Shown: positions 1 to 5,595 of the stretch, one piece after another | How the letters are laid out: each line of letters opens with the position of its first letter | Position numbering within the stretch: the stretch's first letter is position 1 | Assembly: GCA_021778875.1 (NCBI GenBank) | Contig: JAJYBT010000154.1 | Span: 1-6,519, forward strand | Direction: 5' to 3' | DNA length: 6,519 bases | Source: Acidobacteriota bacterium | GTDB taxonomy: Bacteria > Acidobacteriota > Terriglobia > Terriglobales > Acidobacteriaceae | Program-made: the position numbers and the translations under genes | Notes under the pieces: generated by a model | Seen by the model: the letters and a program-made list of their open reading frames with translations, nothing else | Databases searched by the model: none | Told to the model about the DNA's origin: nothing

Positions 1-50
1 TTCCGGTGCTTCTTAGTACCACTCTTGTAGATCGCGAATCCCGGAGGGAG

Positions 51-70
51 CCGGGGGCTTCAGCCCCCGG
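51..70. repeat. Perfect GC-rich hairpin downstream of glgC
   Basis: An 8-bp perfect stem, CCGGGGGC (51-58) and GCCCCCGG (63-70), closes on a TTCA tetraloop. On the minus strand, the direction of glgC transcription, no T-run follows, so it is not a canonical intrinsic terminator. It could still stabilise the 3' end of the glgC transcript or be part of a dispersed REP-like palindrome. GGGGCT-N-AGCCCC palindromes are, to my recollection, frequent between genes in Acidobacteriota, but copy number cannot be tested here. Confidence 0.7.
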
Positions 71-88
71 AAGGAGCGCGAATTTGCA

Positions 89-179
89 GGGCCTTCACAG
101 GCTGCGGAAAAACTCGCCGCTGGCAGTGTCCTCTCGTTTGGACCACTCGTGTGAGTTTTTCCGTAGCCTCTTCAGGCCC
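89..179. repeat. Long imperfect inverted repeat (possible dispersed repeat unit)
   Basis: The outer stem pairs GGGCC (89-93) with GGCCC (175-179). A symmetric 6x6 internal loop follows (94-99 and 169-174). A 16-bp stem then pairs 100-115 (GGCTGCGGAAAAACTC) with 153-168 (GAGTTTTTCCGTAGCC); its only imperfection, 104/164, is a G-U wobble in plus-strand RNA. A small inner hairpin is possible between AGTGTCC (about 125-131) and GGACCACT (about 140-147). No open reading frame here is convincing and no T-run follows on the minus strand. It is more likely a REP/MITE-like repeat or a structured 3' UTR than a simple terminator. Together with the 51-70 hairpin it accounts for most of the gene-free 226 bp at this end of the window. 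Confidence 0.6.
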
Positions 180-226
180 GGACTTTTGCCACCCTTCTGC
201 GACAGGAAGCAAGTACAACCGCAGTA

Positions 227-1480
227 TTAGTAGTGCGGCAGAAAGTCCGGGTCCACCGGATTCTCGAACAGAGACGCATCCCGCGTCACAATCGTCAGCC
301 CCGAAGGCGTCACAAAGTACCGCCGCTTGTCCTCCACCGGGTCGTACCCAATCACCGTGCCCTCGGGAATATGCACGTCGCGGTCGATAATCGCCCGCCG
401 GATGCGGCAATGCCGCCCAATGTTTACATGGGAGAAGATGATGCTCGCGTCCACATCCGAGTAGGAGTTCACGCGCACATCCTGCGACAGCACAGAGTTC
501 GACACCGACGCGCCCGAAATAATCACGCCGGCCGTAATCACCGAGTTCACCGCCATGCCCGTGCGCCCCGGTTCGCCAAACACAAACTTGGCCGGCGGAT
601 ACTGCCGTACCCGGGTCCGGATCGGCCAGCTCTTGTCGTACAAATTAAAGGTTGGCGAAACCGAGCACAGATCCATGTTCGCGTCATAGTAGGCGTCAAG
701 CGTGCCCACGTCGCGCCAATACAGAGCCTGCTGCTTGTTCTCGTCCACAAAGCTGTACGCCACCATCTTCTTCTTGCCCAGCAGGTTGGGCAGAATGTTG
801 TGTCCGAAGTCGTGCTTCGAGTTCGGATCCTCCGCATCGGCAATCAGCGCCTTCAGCAGCACCTCGGTATTGAAGATGTAAATGCCCATCGACGCATCGA
901 CCGAATTGGGGTTAAACGGGGACCGGAACGTCGTCGAGGCAGGCTTCTCCTGGAAGCCCATCACCTCGCCCGACTGGCTCACCTCGACCACCCCAAACCG
1001 CGAAACCTCATCCGGCGGAATCGGCAGGGTCGCCAGCGTCACCTCCGCCTTGGCCTCCTTGTGATGCTCCAGCATGCGAGCGTAGTTCATCTTGTAGATG
1101 TGGTCGCCCGACAGGATGATCATGTGCTTCGGCTGTTCGCTGCCGATCGAGTAAATGTTCTGGTAAACCGCGTCTGCCGTGCCCATATACCAGTTGGCAC
1201 CCGTGCGCTGCATGGGAGGCATCATCTCAAAGAACTCGCCCAGTTCCGTCGCCACAATGCCCGTCCACCCCTCGCGGATATGGCGGTTCAATGAAAGAGC
1301 CTTGTACTGCGTCATCACAAAAACCTTGCGCAGGCCAGAGTTGATGCAATTGGACAGCGTGATGTCGATGATCCGGTAATGCCCGCCAAAGGGCACCGCC
1401 GGTTTGGCGCGGTCGCGGGTAAGGGGAAAGAGCCTTTCACCGGCGCCGCCTGCGAGCAATACTCCCAATGTGTCCTTCAT
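227..1480 (-). CDS. glgC: Glucose-1-phosphate adenylyltransferase (ADP-glucose pyrophosphorylase)
   Basis: This cytoplasmic enzyme makes ADP-glucose from ATP and glucose-1-phosphate, the first committed and allosterically controlled step of bacterial glycogen synthesis. The 417-residue product matches the family length (about 400-430). The nucleotidyltransferase domain opens with GGAGERLFPLTRDRAKPA (11-28), the pyrophosphorylase signature loop. The catalytic Asp lies in LSGDHIYKMNY (D126), the sugar-phosphate-binding Lys in FQEKPA (K179), and VDASMGIYIF (194-203) is typical. The C-terminal part (about 305-385) shows the irregular hexapeptide pattern of a left-handed beta-helix (SVITAGVIISGASVSNSVLSQ and on). 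The reading frame stays open upstream to 1645, but ATG 1480 (MKDTLGVLLAGG) is where the family begins. An AGGG about 10 nt and a GGAGG about 16 nt upstream are possible ribosome-binding sites. No glg neighbours are visible, and a terminator separates it from the upstream gene, so it probably has its own promoter. Confidence 0.97.
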   Translation of the reverse strand: MKDTLGVLLAGGAGERLFPLTRDRAKPAVPFGGHYRIIDITLSNCINSGLRKVFVMTQYKALSLNRHIREGWTGIVATELGEFFEMMPPMQRTGANWYMGTADAVYQNIYSIGSEQPKHMIILSGDHIYKMNYARMLEHHKEAKAEVTLATLPIPPDEVSRFGVVEVSQSGEVMGFQEKPASTTFRSPFNPNSVDASMGIYIFNTEVLLKALIADAEDPNSKHDFGHNILPNLLGKKKMVAYSFVDENKQQALYWRDVGTLDAYYDANMDLCSVSPTFNLYDKSWPIRTRVRQYPPAKFVFGEPGRTGMAVNSVITAGVIISGASVSNSVLSQDVRVNSYSDVDASIIFSHVNIGRHCRIRRAIIDRDVHIPEGTVIGYDPVEDKRRYFVTPSGLTIVTRDASLFENPVDPDFLPHY

Positions 1481-1602
1481 ATCCTCGTATCCCTGCCTCC
1501 TGACCCTGGTCTGACGCAATCGACGGCACAAACCCCGGATGTCGCTATCCGGTACTGCATCTTTTCCGGTGACGCTTTCCCGCAGGCGGCACTGAACGGT
1601 GG

Positions 1603-1611
1603 AGAATACCA
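1603..1611 (-). promoter_or_regulatory. Candidate extended -10 element for glgC
   Basis: On the minus strand TGGTATTCT resembles an extended -10 (TGn plus TATAAT-like). It lies about 120 bp upstream of the chosen glgC start and just past the upstream terminator, where a glgC promoter is expected. The -35 at the proper spacing (CTGCGA) is poor. The leader also contains a small perfect hairpin, CCGGAT (1535-1540) with ATCCGG (1547-1552), of unknown significance. The rest of the 1481-1660 gap shows nothing else convincing. Confidence 0.25.
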
Positions 1612-1660
1612 CACGGAGATAACGCTCGCAGCCTGTCACATTCAAACGCCTGCGTTCTGC

Positions 1661-1718
1661 TCAAAACAACAGAAAACCGGAGCCCCGGCAAAGCGCTTCC
1701 GCTGCCGGAACTCCGGTT
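1661..1718 (-). terminator. Intrinsic terminator after the outer-membrane gene
   Basis: Read on the minus strand, AACCGGAG (from 1718 down to 1711) pairs with CTCCGGTT (1682-1675). Inside it CCGGCA (1708-1703) pairs with TGCCGG (1690-1685), leaving a 2x2 internal loop and a roughly 12-nt loop. A T-rich tract, TTTTCTGTTGTTTTG, follows directly. This is a strong Rho-independent terminator 58 nt past the stop codon of the gene at 1777, and it separates that gene from glgC. Confidence 0.85.
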
Positions 1719-1776
1719 GTGTCAGTCGGCCTGGTGAACAGCGAAGCGCCTGTCAGCCGCCCTGCGCTGCCGCCCG

Positions 1777-2484
1777 CTACCGCTTCTTCTTGAACTTGTA
1801 TTCCACGCCGACCGAGATGGCAAAGTTCACATCGGTCTGCGTAACCCTGCTGCCGTAGTTGATGTGATAGCGCGTCATCACCGCGTCCGGAGTGATGCGG
1901 AAAACCCACTTGGCCGAGCGGTTCAGATCGATATGCCCGCCGATAATCGCCGCCGGCGCAACCTGGTCGTTATAGAAACCCACGACGGACGGTGAATTCC
2001 CCCGCAGGTCCTGCTCGAACTTGCCGTACGCTCCGCCGAACATCGCATGGGCAATCAGCGCGCCGTGCTTGTTGTGCGGTCCCAGCCACTCCGGCCCGGC
2101 GACAAACAGGTACTGCGCCACAAAAGGTCCGTTGATCTGGTACGGGTTGGGCGCGGCGCCGCTCGTTCCCACGTAGGCACGCCCTGAGCCCTCAAGTCCC
2201 CAGTGCTTCCTTAGCCAGTAGGAGCCGGAAAGGTCGAGGCCGCCAAGGTTCGCGCCCTGCAACAGGTTCGGCCCGGCCTTCATATGGTCATAGGCCATGC
2301 CCAGAGAGAGGTCGTAGCGGTTGTCATAGCGCACGCCTGCCAGCGGATCGACCACGATATACGTGCCAACGCCCGCGGTCGGGGCAGCAGTGCTCTGGGC
2401 CTGGGCATCCGCGCGCGGTCCGGCGCACAGCGCCAGGGCAGCAACGGCGGCAAAAGCGAAGGGAAAACTTACTGGAAGACGCAT
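1777..2484 (-). CDS. Small outer-membrane beta-barrel protein (hypothetical)
   Basis: The 235-residue product starts with a Sec signal peptide: MR, a hydrophobic Ala/Val/Leu core (about 5-22), and a likely signal peptidase I cut after ADA (residue 27). The mature part alternates polar and hydrophobic residues and is rich in Gly and aromatics (RYDLSLGMAYDH, GLDLSGSYWL, HGALIAHAMFGGAYG, NFAISVGVEYKF), as in 8-stranded OmpA-like barrels. Its ligand or role cannot be told. The chain ends VEYKFKKKR, so the aromatic residue that normally closes an outer-membrane barrel is followed by four basic residues. ATG 2484 is chosen over two in-frame GTGs (2487, 2490); no good Shine-Dalgarno is visible for any of them. 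A mobile element has inserted 46-53 bp upstream of the start, and an intrinsic terminator follows the gene. A lipoprotein is unlikely because the residues before Cys20 (ALAL) do not form a lipobox. Confidence 0.85.
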   Translation of the reverse strand: MRLPVSFPFAFAAVAALALCAGPRADAQAQSTAAPTAGVGTYIVVDPLAGVRYDNRYDLSLGMAYDHMKAGPNLLQGANLGGLDLSGSYWLRKHWGLEGSGRAYVGTSGAAPNPYQINGPFVAQYLFVAGPEWLGPHNKHGALIAHAMFGGAYGKFEQDLRGNSPSVVGFYNDQVAPAAIIGGHIDLNRSAKWVFRITPDAVMTRYHINYGSRVTQTDVNFAISVGVEYKFKKKR

Positions 2485-2529
2485 CACCACACAGCTTACA
2501 GGACCACACCAAGGAGGGACAACGCGCCC

Positions 2530-2537
2530 CGCGCCTC
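2530..2537. repeat. Left target-site duplication (CGCGCCTC)
   Basis: The 8-bp CGCGCCTC directly abuts the left terminal repeat and is repeated exactly at 4158-4165 beside the right terminal repeat. A 9-bp reading (CCGCGCCTC) is also possible, because the right terminal repeat ends in C. IS1-family elements usually duplicate 8-9 bp. Confidence 0.92.
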
Positions 2538-2554
2538 GGTAGTGTCCTAATTTG
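2538..2554 (+). repeat. Left terminal inverted repeat
   Basis: GGTAGTGTCCTAATTTG is the exact reverse complement of 4141-4157. It presumably holds the transposase cleavage and binding site. The TAG stop codon of the leftward cargo gene (2547-2549 on the minus strand) lies inside it, so the coding sequence reaches to within 9 bp of the element tip. Confidence 0.95.
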
Positions 2555-3446
2555 GGTTTTTAGGTACTCGGTATTCGCGATTCTTCTGGGAAGCATTTTG
2601 CTCCCATTGCCCACCCACGAACATCTCTTCGGGGTTTTTGGGGTTACTGGACACGACGCTGGACGAATCGTCGCCAACAGCCTCATCCCATATCTTCCAA
2701 ATGTAGCCAAAATCGCGGTGCCAGACGATTCCCATGCTTTCATATTCCACAAACCCGTAAAGACAGACGCGAAGCGTCGAATCTACCAATCCGGCAGTAA
2801 ACATTTCGAGTCTAAATGGGATTTGCTCACCCCAGAATCCGGCATAAACCGGGGGCTTGGATGGTTCTATGATTTCGGACCCAAAAGGGAGATCGTCAGG
2901 ATCAACTGTAGGCATCCCTTCCCCCGAACGGATAACCACGAATCGCGCAGCGCCGAAGCGAATATAGGCGTTAGAGTGGCCGCCGTTCGTAAGCTCAAGA
3001 CAGCTTATAAGCCGAAAGGATTCATCCACCAAGTTGTCATCGATTCTGAGCGGTTGAACTTCAATGCTCAATCTTGCCCTCTCTCTTTCCACCATCCTGT
3101 CCAACTGCTCTCTCATCAGGTTGGCTTGAAGACTGATACTTCGCAGAGTTCTAACAGCAGCGAAGATTCCACCAGCCCCAAGCAGGACCAAAAACCAATT
3201 TGGGATGTTTGCAGGCCCGTACAGTTCGCGCCATGGATACTCGGAAGGCTGGCGATAGGCGCTGTCTTTCTGTTTGGAGGGGGATGGCTGGGGATTTACT
3301 GCCGCAACGATAGGATTGGGTTGGTTGGCGCTATTCTGGCCAGTTTGGGCATTCTTGTCTTGGGTGCCGCTATCCCTTGGGACTTGGGACCATGCCCCGC
3401 CACAGAGTCCAATCCACATCCCGAATATCGCGAGAATTTTCAGCAT
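2547..3446 (-). CDS. Cargo gene: secreted/single-pass membrane protein of unknown function
   Basis: No function is recognised for this 299-residue protein. It begins MLKILAIFGMWIGLCGGAWS, a good Sec signal peptide with a likely cut at AWS-Q (residue 20). A low-complexity Gln/Asn/Pro/Ser linker follows (about 21-65), then PWRELYGPANIPNWF and a transmembrane helix (about 81-99). Next comes a probable coiled coil rich in Arg, Glu and Leu (about 100-126, ending in ERERARLSIEV), then a beta-rich domain (about 127-255) with several WxxxF/Y patterns and a polar tail. The helix, coiled coil and beta-domain order resembles hypothetical envelope proteins I associate with Acidobacteria; that link is from memory. 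ATG 3446 is preferred to an in-frame GTG at 3473 because it gives a canonical signal peptide and leaves the promoter region free. The gene is divergent from the transposase and shares its upstream region. Its stop is in the terminal repeat, 62 bp before the next minus-strand gene. Confidence 0.85.
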   Translation of the reverse strand: MLKILAIFGMWIGLCGGAWSQVPRDSGTQDKNAQTGQNSANQPNPIVAAVNPQPSPSKQKDSAYRQPSEYPWRELYGPANIPNWFLVLLGAGGIFAAVRTLRSISLQANLMREQLDRMVERERARLSIEVQPLRIDDNLVDESFRLISCLELTNGGHSNAYIRFGAARFVVIRSGEGMPTVDPDDLPFGSEIIEPSKPPVYAGFWGEQIPFRLEMFTAGLVDSTLRVCLYGFVEYESMGIVWHRDFGYIWKIWDEAVGDDSSSVVSSNPKNPEEMFVGGQWEQNASQKNREYRVPKNPN

Positions 3447-3452
3447 AATTCG

Positions 3453-3506
3453 ATAAATGTAACACAAAAACACTTGACACAGGTTCTATTTTTGTAATAC
3501 ATTTAT
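3453..3506. promoter_or_regulatory. Inverted-repeat operator candidate in the divergent promoter
   Basis: ATAAATGTAACACAAAAA (3453-3470) matches the reverse complement of TTTTTGTAATACATTTAT (3489-3506) at 16 of 18 positions, with an 18-bp spacer. It fills most of the 75 bp between the divergent cargo and transposase starts. The spacer holds a consensus TTGACA and the right arm holds the matching -10-like sequence, so a protein bound here could block the rightward promoter and probably the leftward one. The small ribbon-helix-helix protein of the same element is a natural candidate ligand (inference). Confidence 0.55.
3474..3500 (+). promoter_or_regulatory. Rightward promoter of the transposase gene
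   Basis: A perfect -35 box TTGACA (3474-3479) is followed after 15 bp by TAATAC (3495-3500); TACATT (3498-3503) at 18 bp is an alternative -10. It lies about 22 bp before the start codon at 3522, which has a GAGG ribosome-binding site (3513-3516) 5 nt upstream. The short spacing of the better -10 and the overlap with the inverted repeat suggest a weak or repressible promoter. Confidence 0.55.
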
Positions 3507-3521
3507 TCCAGTGAGGCTGAA

Positions 3522-3956
3522 ATGGCGAATGTGCTCAACACGGATAAGCAAATCGCGGTTATCGCGGCACTTGCGGAAGGGTCAAGCATTCGCTCGATTG
3601 AGCGCGTGACGGGCATTCACCGCGATACGATCATGCGTCTTGGGGTCAGAATCGGGCAGGGATGCACCGAATTGATGGATGCCAAGATGCGCGATCTATC
3701 CTGCAATCGGTTAGAGATTGATGAGGTTTGGGGATTTGTAGGCAAGAAAGAAAGCCGAGTGAAACCCGGAGACGATCCGCAGTTCGGCGACGTCTGGACG
3801 TTCTGCGCTATCGACGCCGAAACAAAGCTAGTACCAGCGTTTCGCGTTGACTCCAAACGCAGCGTGACTGTTCTCAAGATTCCACCCGCCGTCTCACCGG
3901 AAACTGCCGTAAGAGTTGTAATCATGCAGGAGCTACGCGATGCCGAAACAGCCTAA
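3522..3956 (+). pseudogene. Truncated IS1-family transposase
   Basis: The 144-residue product starts like full-length IS1-type transposases. It has a helix-turn-helix-like region (about 8-45: IAVIAALAEGSSIRSIERVTGIHRDTIMRLG) and then LEIDEVWGFVGKK (64-76), where D67 is the first catalytic acidic residue. FGDVWTFCAIDAETKLVPAFRV (88-109) is the next core strand. Similarity stops at about residue 109. The second catalytic Asp and the Glu of the DDE triad, expected in the missing half, are absent; relatives are about 230-280 residues. The 35-residue tail is not recognised, though reading across small frame changes around 3846-3870 gives something like R-V-T-P, a motif near the C-terminus of relatives, as if an internal deletion had joined the two ends. 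It is probably inactive in catalysis but may still bind the element ends and act as an inhibitor. Start ATG 3522 has a good ribosome-binding site. It overlaps the next gene by 17 bp. Confidence 0.85.
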
Positions 3957-4128
3957 GAAGAGGAAACCGGGAAGGCCAGTCCTGCCGAAAGAACAAGCCA
4001 AGGGAAAGATTGTTCCGGTCAGATTCGCTGCCGATGAGCTGGAGCGCATTTATCGGGCAGCAGAAACGTCAAACCAAACCGTCTCGAAATGGATTCGCAG
4101 CACCTTGAATGCCGCAACCGGAGTTTGA
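3940..4128 (+). CDS. Small ribbon-helix-helix DNA-binding protein with AT-hook-like N-terminus
   Basis: The 62-residue protein has a basic N-terminus KKRKPGRPVLPK (6-17) whose PGRP core resembles an AT-hook. After it comes a ribbon-helix-helix pattern like CopG/Arc/MobC-type proteins: strand KIVPVRF (about 23-29), helix ADELERIYRAAET (about 31-43), turn, helix VSKWIRSTLNAA (about 48-59). Such proteins bind operators as dimers and often repress their own promoter. The start ATG 3940 has AGGAG 7 nt upstream and lies inside the 3' end of the truncated transposase, so the two are probably translationally coupled. It ends 12 bp before the right terminal repeat, fully inside the element. Its likely job is control of the element's divergent promoter or assistance in transposition; both are inference. 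It looks intact although its partner transposase is broken. Confidence 0.75.
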   Translation: MPKQPKKRKPGRPVLPKEQAKGKIVPVRFAADELERIYRAAETSNQTVSKWIRSTLNAATGV

Positions 4129-4140
4129 GAGCATGAAAAG

Positions 4141-4157
4141 CAAATTAGGACACTACC
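4141..4157 (-). repeat. Right terminal inverted repeat
   Basis: CAAATTAGGACACTACC is the perfect reverse complement of 2538-2554 and directly abuts the right copy of the 8-bp duplication. Further inward the two ends share only scattered matches. Confidence 0.95.
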
Positions 4158-4165
4158 CGCGCCTC
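4158..4165. repeat. Right target-site duplication (CGCGCCTC)
   Basis: An exact copy of 2530-2537 immediately outside the right terminal repeat. It lies 24 bp beyond the stop codon of the YdcF-like gene (4190), so no gene was interrupted. Confidence 0.92.
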
Positions 4166-4189
4166 CTGCTGCTTAAACCTGTCGTCGAA

Positions 4190-4885
4190 CTACGGCTCGC
4201 AGCGCTCGGCCCAGCTTCCATACGTCAGATAATGCACGGTCTTCAGTGTCTCCAGCAGAGTCTCTGCGCCCGCGCTCAGAGCGGCTCCCGGCACAAGCGG
4301 CTGCGCGGCTTGCAGACGCCACTGGAGCAGCGTGCGGCTGAAGATGATGCCCGCGCGTGGCAAATGAGCCGCGCTCGAAACCACCTCCGCCGACCGCCAG
4401 CCATGCGATTTCATGATGCGCGTCGCAAAGCAGACGTTCTGGATTGTGTCTTTGGCCTCCGGCTCCAGAAAAATTGCAGACGCGGGAATGCCCCGCGCCT
4501 CGGCCGCCCGCGCCATCACCTGCGCCTCAACGAACTGGTTACGCACCGCCCCTCCGCTGAAAATCAGCCGTGGCGCAACCCCGCGCTCATACTCGCGCAC
4601 ACTCTGGGCGACGCGCGCCAACTCCATGGGCGTGGGGTTGCCGTCCGAATCAGCCGGCGAGCCCAGCACAACAATGGCGTCGAAGCGCGTCTGGCTGGTA
4701 TTGGAGGAAGGAGCCATCGCGCGGGCAGCAATCGCCCATCCCAGCAGCGCTGCAACCACCGCCACGGCCGCCAGAATGCCGCGCGTCCGCCAGCTCAGCC
4801 GCCCGCGCCGCGCATGCCCCTGCCGGTGACGAGGCCTGCGGGTCCTAACCTGTTTGCGCAGTGGTCGTGGCGATCGAGCTTCCAC
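4190..4885 (-). CDS. YdcF/SanA-like DUF218 membrane protein
   Basis: The 231-residue protein has a strongly basic cytoplasmic N-terminus (about 1-35), one transmembrane helix (about 35-56, GILAAVAVVAALLGWAIAARAM) and a periplasmic DUF218 domain (about 66-225). Family motifs are FDAIVVLG (68-75), PRLIFSGG (105-112), E120 plus the GIP...IFLEPEAKDTIQN block (132-150), and VVSSAAHLPRA (168-178). SanA, ElyC and YdcF of this family affect envelope integrity and peptidoglycan or lipid-carrier metabolism in enterobacteria; the exact reaction here is unknown. The start is GTG 4885, supported by a strong Shine-Dalgarno; no ATG precedes the transmembrane helix. It lies 85 bp after the nitroreductase gene in the same direction. 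Before the element inserted, the outer-membrane gene began 77 bp downstream, so the two may once have been co-transcribed. Confidence 0.88.
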   Translation of the reverse strand: MEARSPRPLRKQVRTRRPRHRQGHARRGRLSWRTRGILAAVAVVAALLGWAIAARAMAPSSNTSQTRFDAIVVLGSPADSDGNPTPMELARVAQSVREYERGVAPRLIFSGGAVRNQFVEAQVMARAAEARGIPASAIFLEPEAKDTIQNVCFATRIMKSHGWRSAEVVSSAAHLPRAGIIFSRTLLQWRLQAAQPLVPGAALSAGAETLLETLKTVHYLTYGSWAERCEP

Positions 4886-4891
4886 CAGAAA

Positions 4892-4901
4892 CCTTCCCTC
4901 C
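4892..4901 (-). promoter_or_regulatory. Ribosome-binding site deciding the GTG start of the YdcF-like gene
   Basis: On the minus strand GGAGGGAAGG ends 6 nt before GTG 4885 (its GGAGG part is 11 nt away). This purine-rich site fixes the GTG as the likely start in the absence of a nearby ATG. Confidence 0.65.
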
Positions 4902-4970
4902 AGCCTCCACTCTAACGCGAAGGCTCCCGTCTATCGTCAGACTTGTGGAAACGAAGGTATCGGCCTGTGC

Positions 4971-5594
4971 TCAGGCAAGCTTTGCCGGCTCGCCCCAGCC
5001 TGAAAACACGATCTCGCTCAACGGCTTCCGGCTGCGCACAGCCACTTCCGATGCAATCAGTTGCTCGTTTGCCAGCGCTCCCGGCTCGCCCAGATAGCCC
5101 AGCGCCATCACCGAACCGAGAGCGTGGTCCTCGGGAATCTCAAGCGCCTGGCGAATGGCGTCGTGGTCAAAGCCTCCCATCTGGTGGGTAGTCAGGCCCA
5201 GCGCCACGGCTTGCAGCGTGATCAGGACGGTCGCCGCGCCCAGGTCATAGAGAGCGTAATCGTTCGGTCGCCCATTGCGGCTGAAGCGGGTGCTCGTAAC
5301 GCCCAGTATCAGCACCGGAGCCTTGGGCGCCCAGGCTTTGTTGAAGCCCGCAAACGTTGCCGCAATCTTCGCGTGCGTGCCTGAGTTGCGCACGCCGACA
5401 AGGTAGCGCCAGGGCTGCTCGTTGTTCGAGGAAGGAGCCCAGCGAGCCGCCTCAAATACCCTTGCCAGATCGGCCGGGCTCACCTCGCGATCGGTAAACG
5501 AGCGCGGGCTCCAGCGCTGGTGGATGACAGGCAGCACGCCCTCGACTGCGGGAGCGCGCTTCAGCTGATTCACTTCACTGGCAGAAAGGGTCAT
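4971..5594 (-). CDS. Nitroreductase-family FMN-dependent oxidoreductase
   Basis: The 207-residue cytoplasmic protein is of usual length for NfsB/HydN-like nitroreductases, which use FMN and NAD(P)H to reduce nitro compounds, quinones or other substrates; the physiological substrate cannot be read from sequence. Visible features are [14 protein letters not shown] (25-38), the FMN phosphate-binding Arg/Ser cluster; [20 protein letters not shown] (47-66), the family flavin and dimer motif; [28 protein letters not shown] (116-143); and ALGYLGEPG (164-172) followed by [11 protein letters not shown] (187-197), a second FMN-contacting region. The frame is open upstream to 5681, but ATG 5594 (MTLSASEV) is chosen because GGAG lies 9 nt before it and the family starts about here. 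It lies 146 bp downstream of asnS on the same strand and could be read from the same transcript or from its own promoter. Confidence 0.92.
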   Translation of the reverse strand: MTLSASEVNQLKRAPAVEGVLPVIHQRWSPRSFTDREVSPADLARVFEAARWAPSSNNEQPWRYLVGVRNSGTHAKIAATFAGFNKAWAPKAPVLILGVTSTRFSRNGRPNDYALYDLGAATVLITLQAVALGLTTHQMGGFDHDAIRQALEIPEDHALGSVMALGYLGEPGALANEQLIASEVAVRSRKPLSEIVFSGWGEPAKLA

Positions 5595-5595
5595 C

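Larger units (their letters stand above)
2538..4157 (+). mobile_element. IS1-derived, cargo-carrying, probably non-autonomous element
   Basis: The 1620-bp element is bounded by perfect 17-bp terminal inverted repeats (2538-2554 and 4141-4157) and flanked by identical 8-bp direct repeats. It encodes a leftward secreted/membrane protein, and rightward a truncated IS1-type transposase and a ribbon-helix-helix protein, all fully inside the ends. Intact ends and an exact duplication show that it moved as this unit and suggest a recent insertion. The transposase lacks most of its catalytic domain, so transposition was probably catalysed in trans by a full-length relative (inference). By eye the base composition is more AT-rich than the flanking genes, most clearly in the cargo gene and the divergent promoter, which fits foreign origin. 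Removing the element and one duplication leaves a 77-bp gap between the YdcF-like stop and the outer-membrane gene start. No known family name can be given beyond IS1-like. Confidence 0.9.

Noticed and set aside
122..147. Possible second copy of the element terminal repeat in the hairpin loop (GGCAGTGTCCT)
   Set aside because: About 10 bases match around one mismatch, but no element body, no duplication and no partner end are present; chance similarity is likely enough not to annotate it as an IS remnant.
233..1294. Long plus-strand open frame (353 codons) opposite glgC
   Set aside because: The translation is Arg/His-rich with no recognisable domain, and it lies antisense to an unmistakable glgC. 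It is a GC-rich shadow frame.
1481..1645. N-terminal extension of glgC to 1645
   Set aside because: The extra 55 residues are not family-like and overlap the probable promoter and leader; the conserved GlgC start is at 1480.
1645..1656. Short palindrome AACGCCTGCGTT upstream of glgC
   Set aside because: Only 5-bp arms, between a terminator and a candidate promoter; no support for an operator.
2598..3497. Plus-strand open frame of 299 codons opposite the cargo gene
   Set aside because: It has no coherent domain pattern, whereas the minus-strand frame has a signal peptide, a transmembrane helix and a coiled coil in a sensible order. The plus frame would also run across the divergent promoter.
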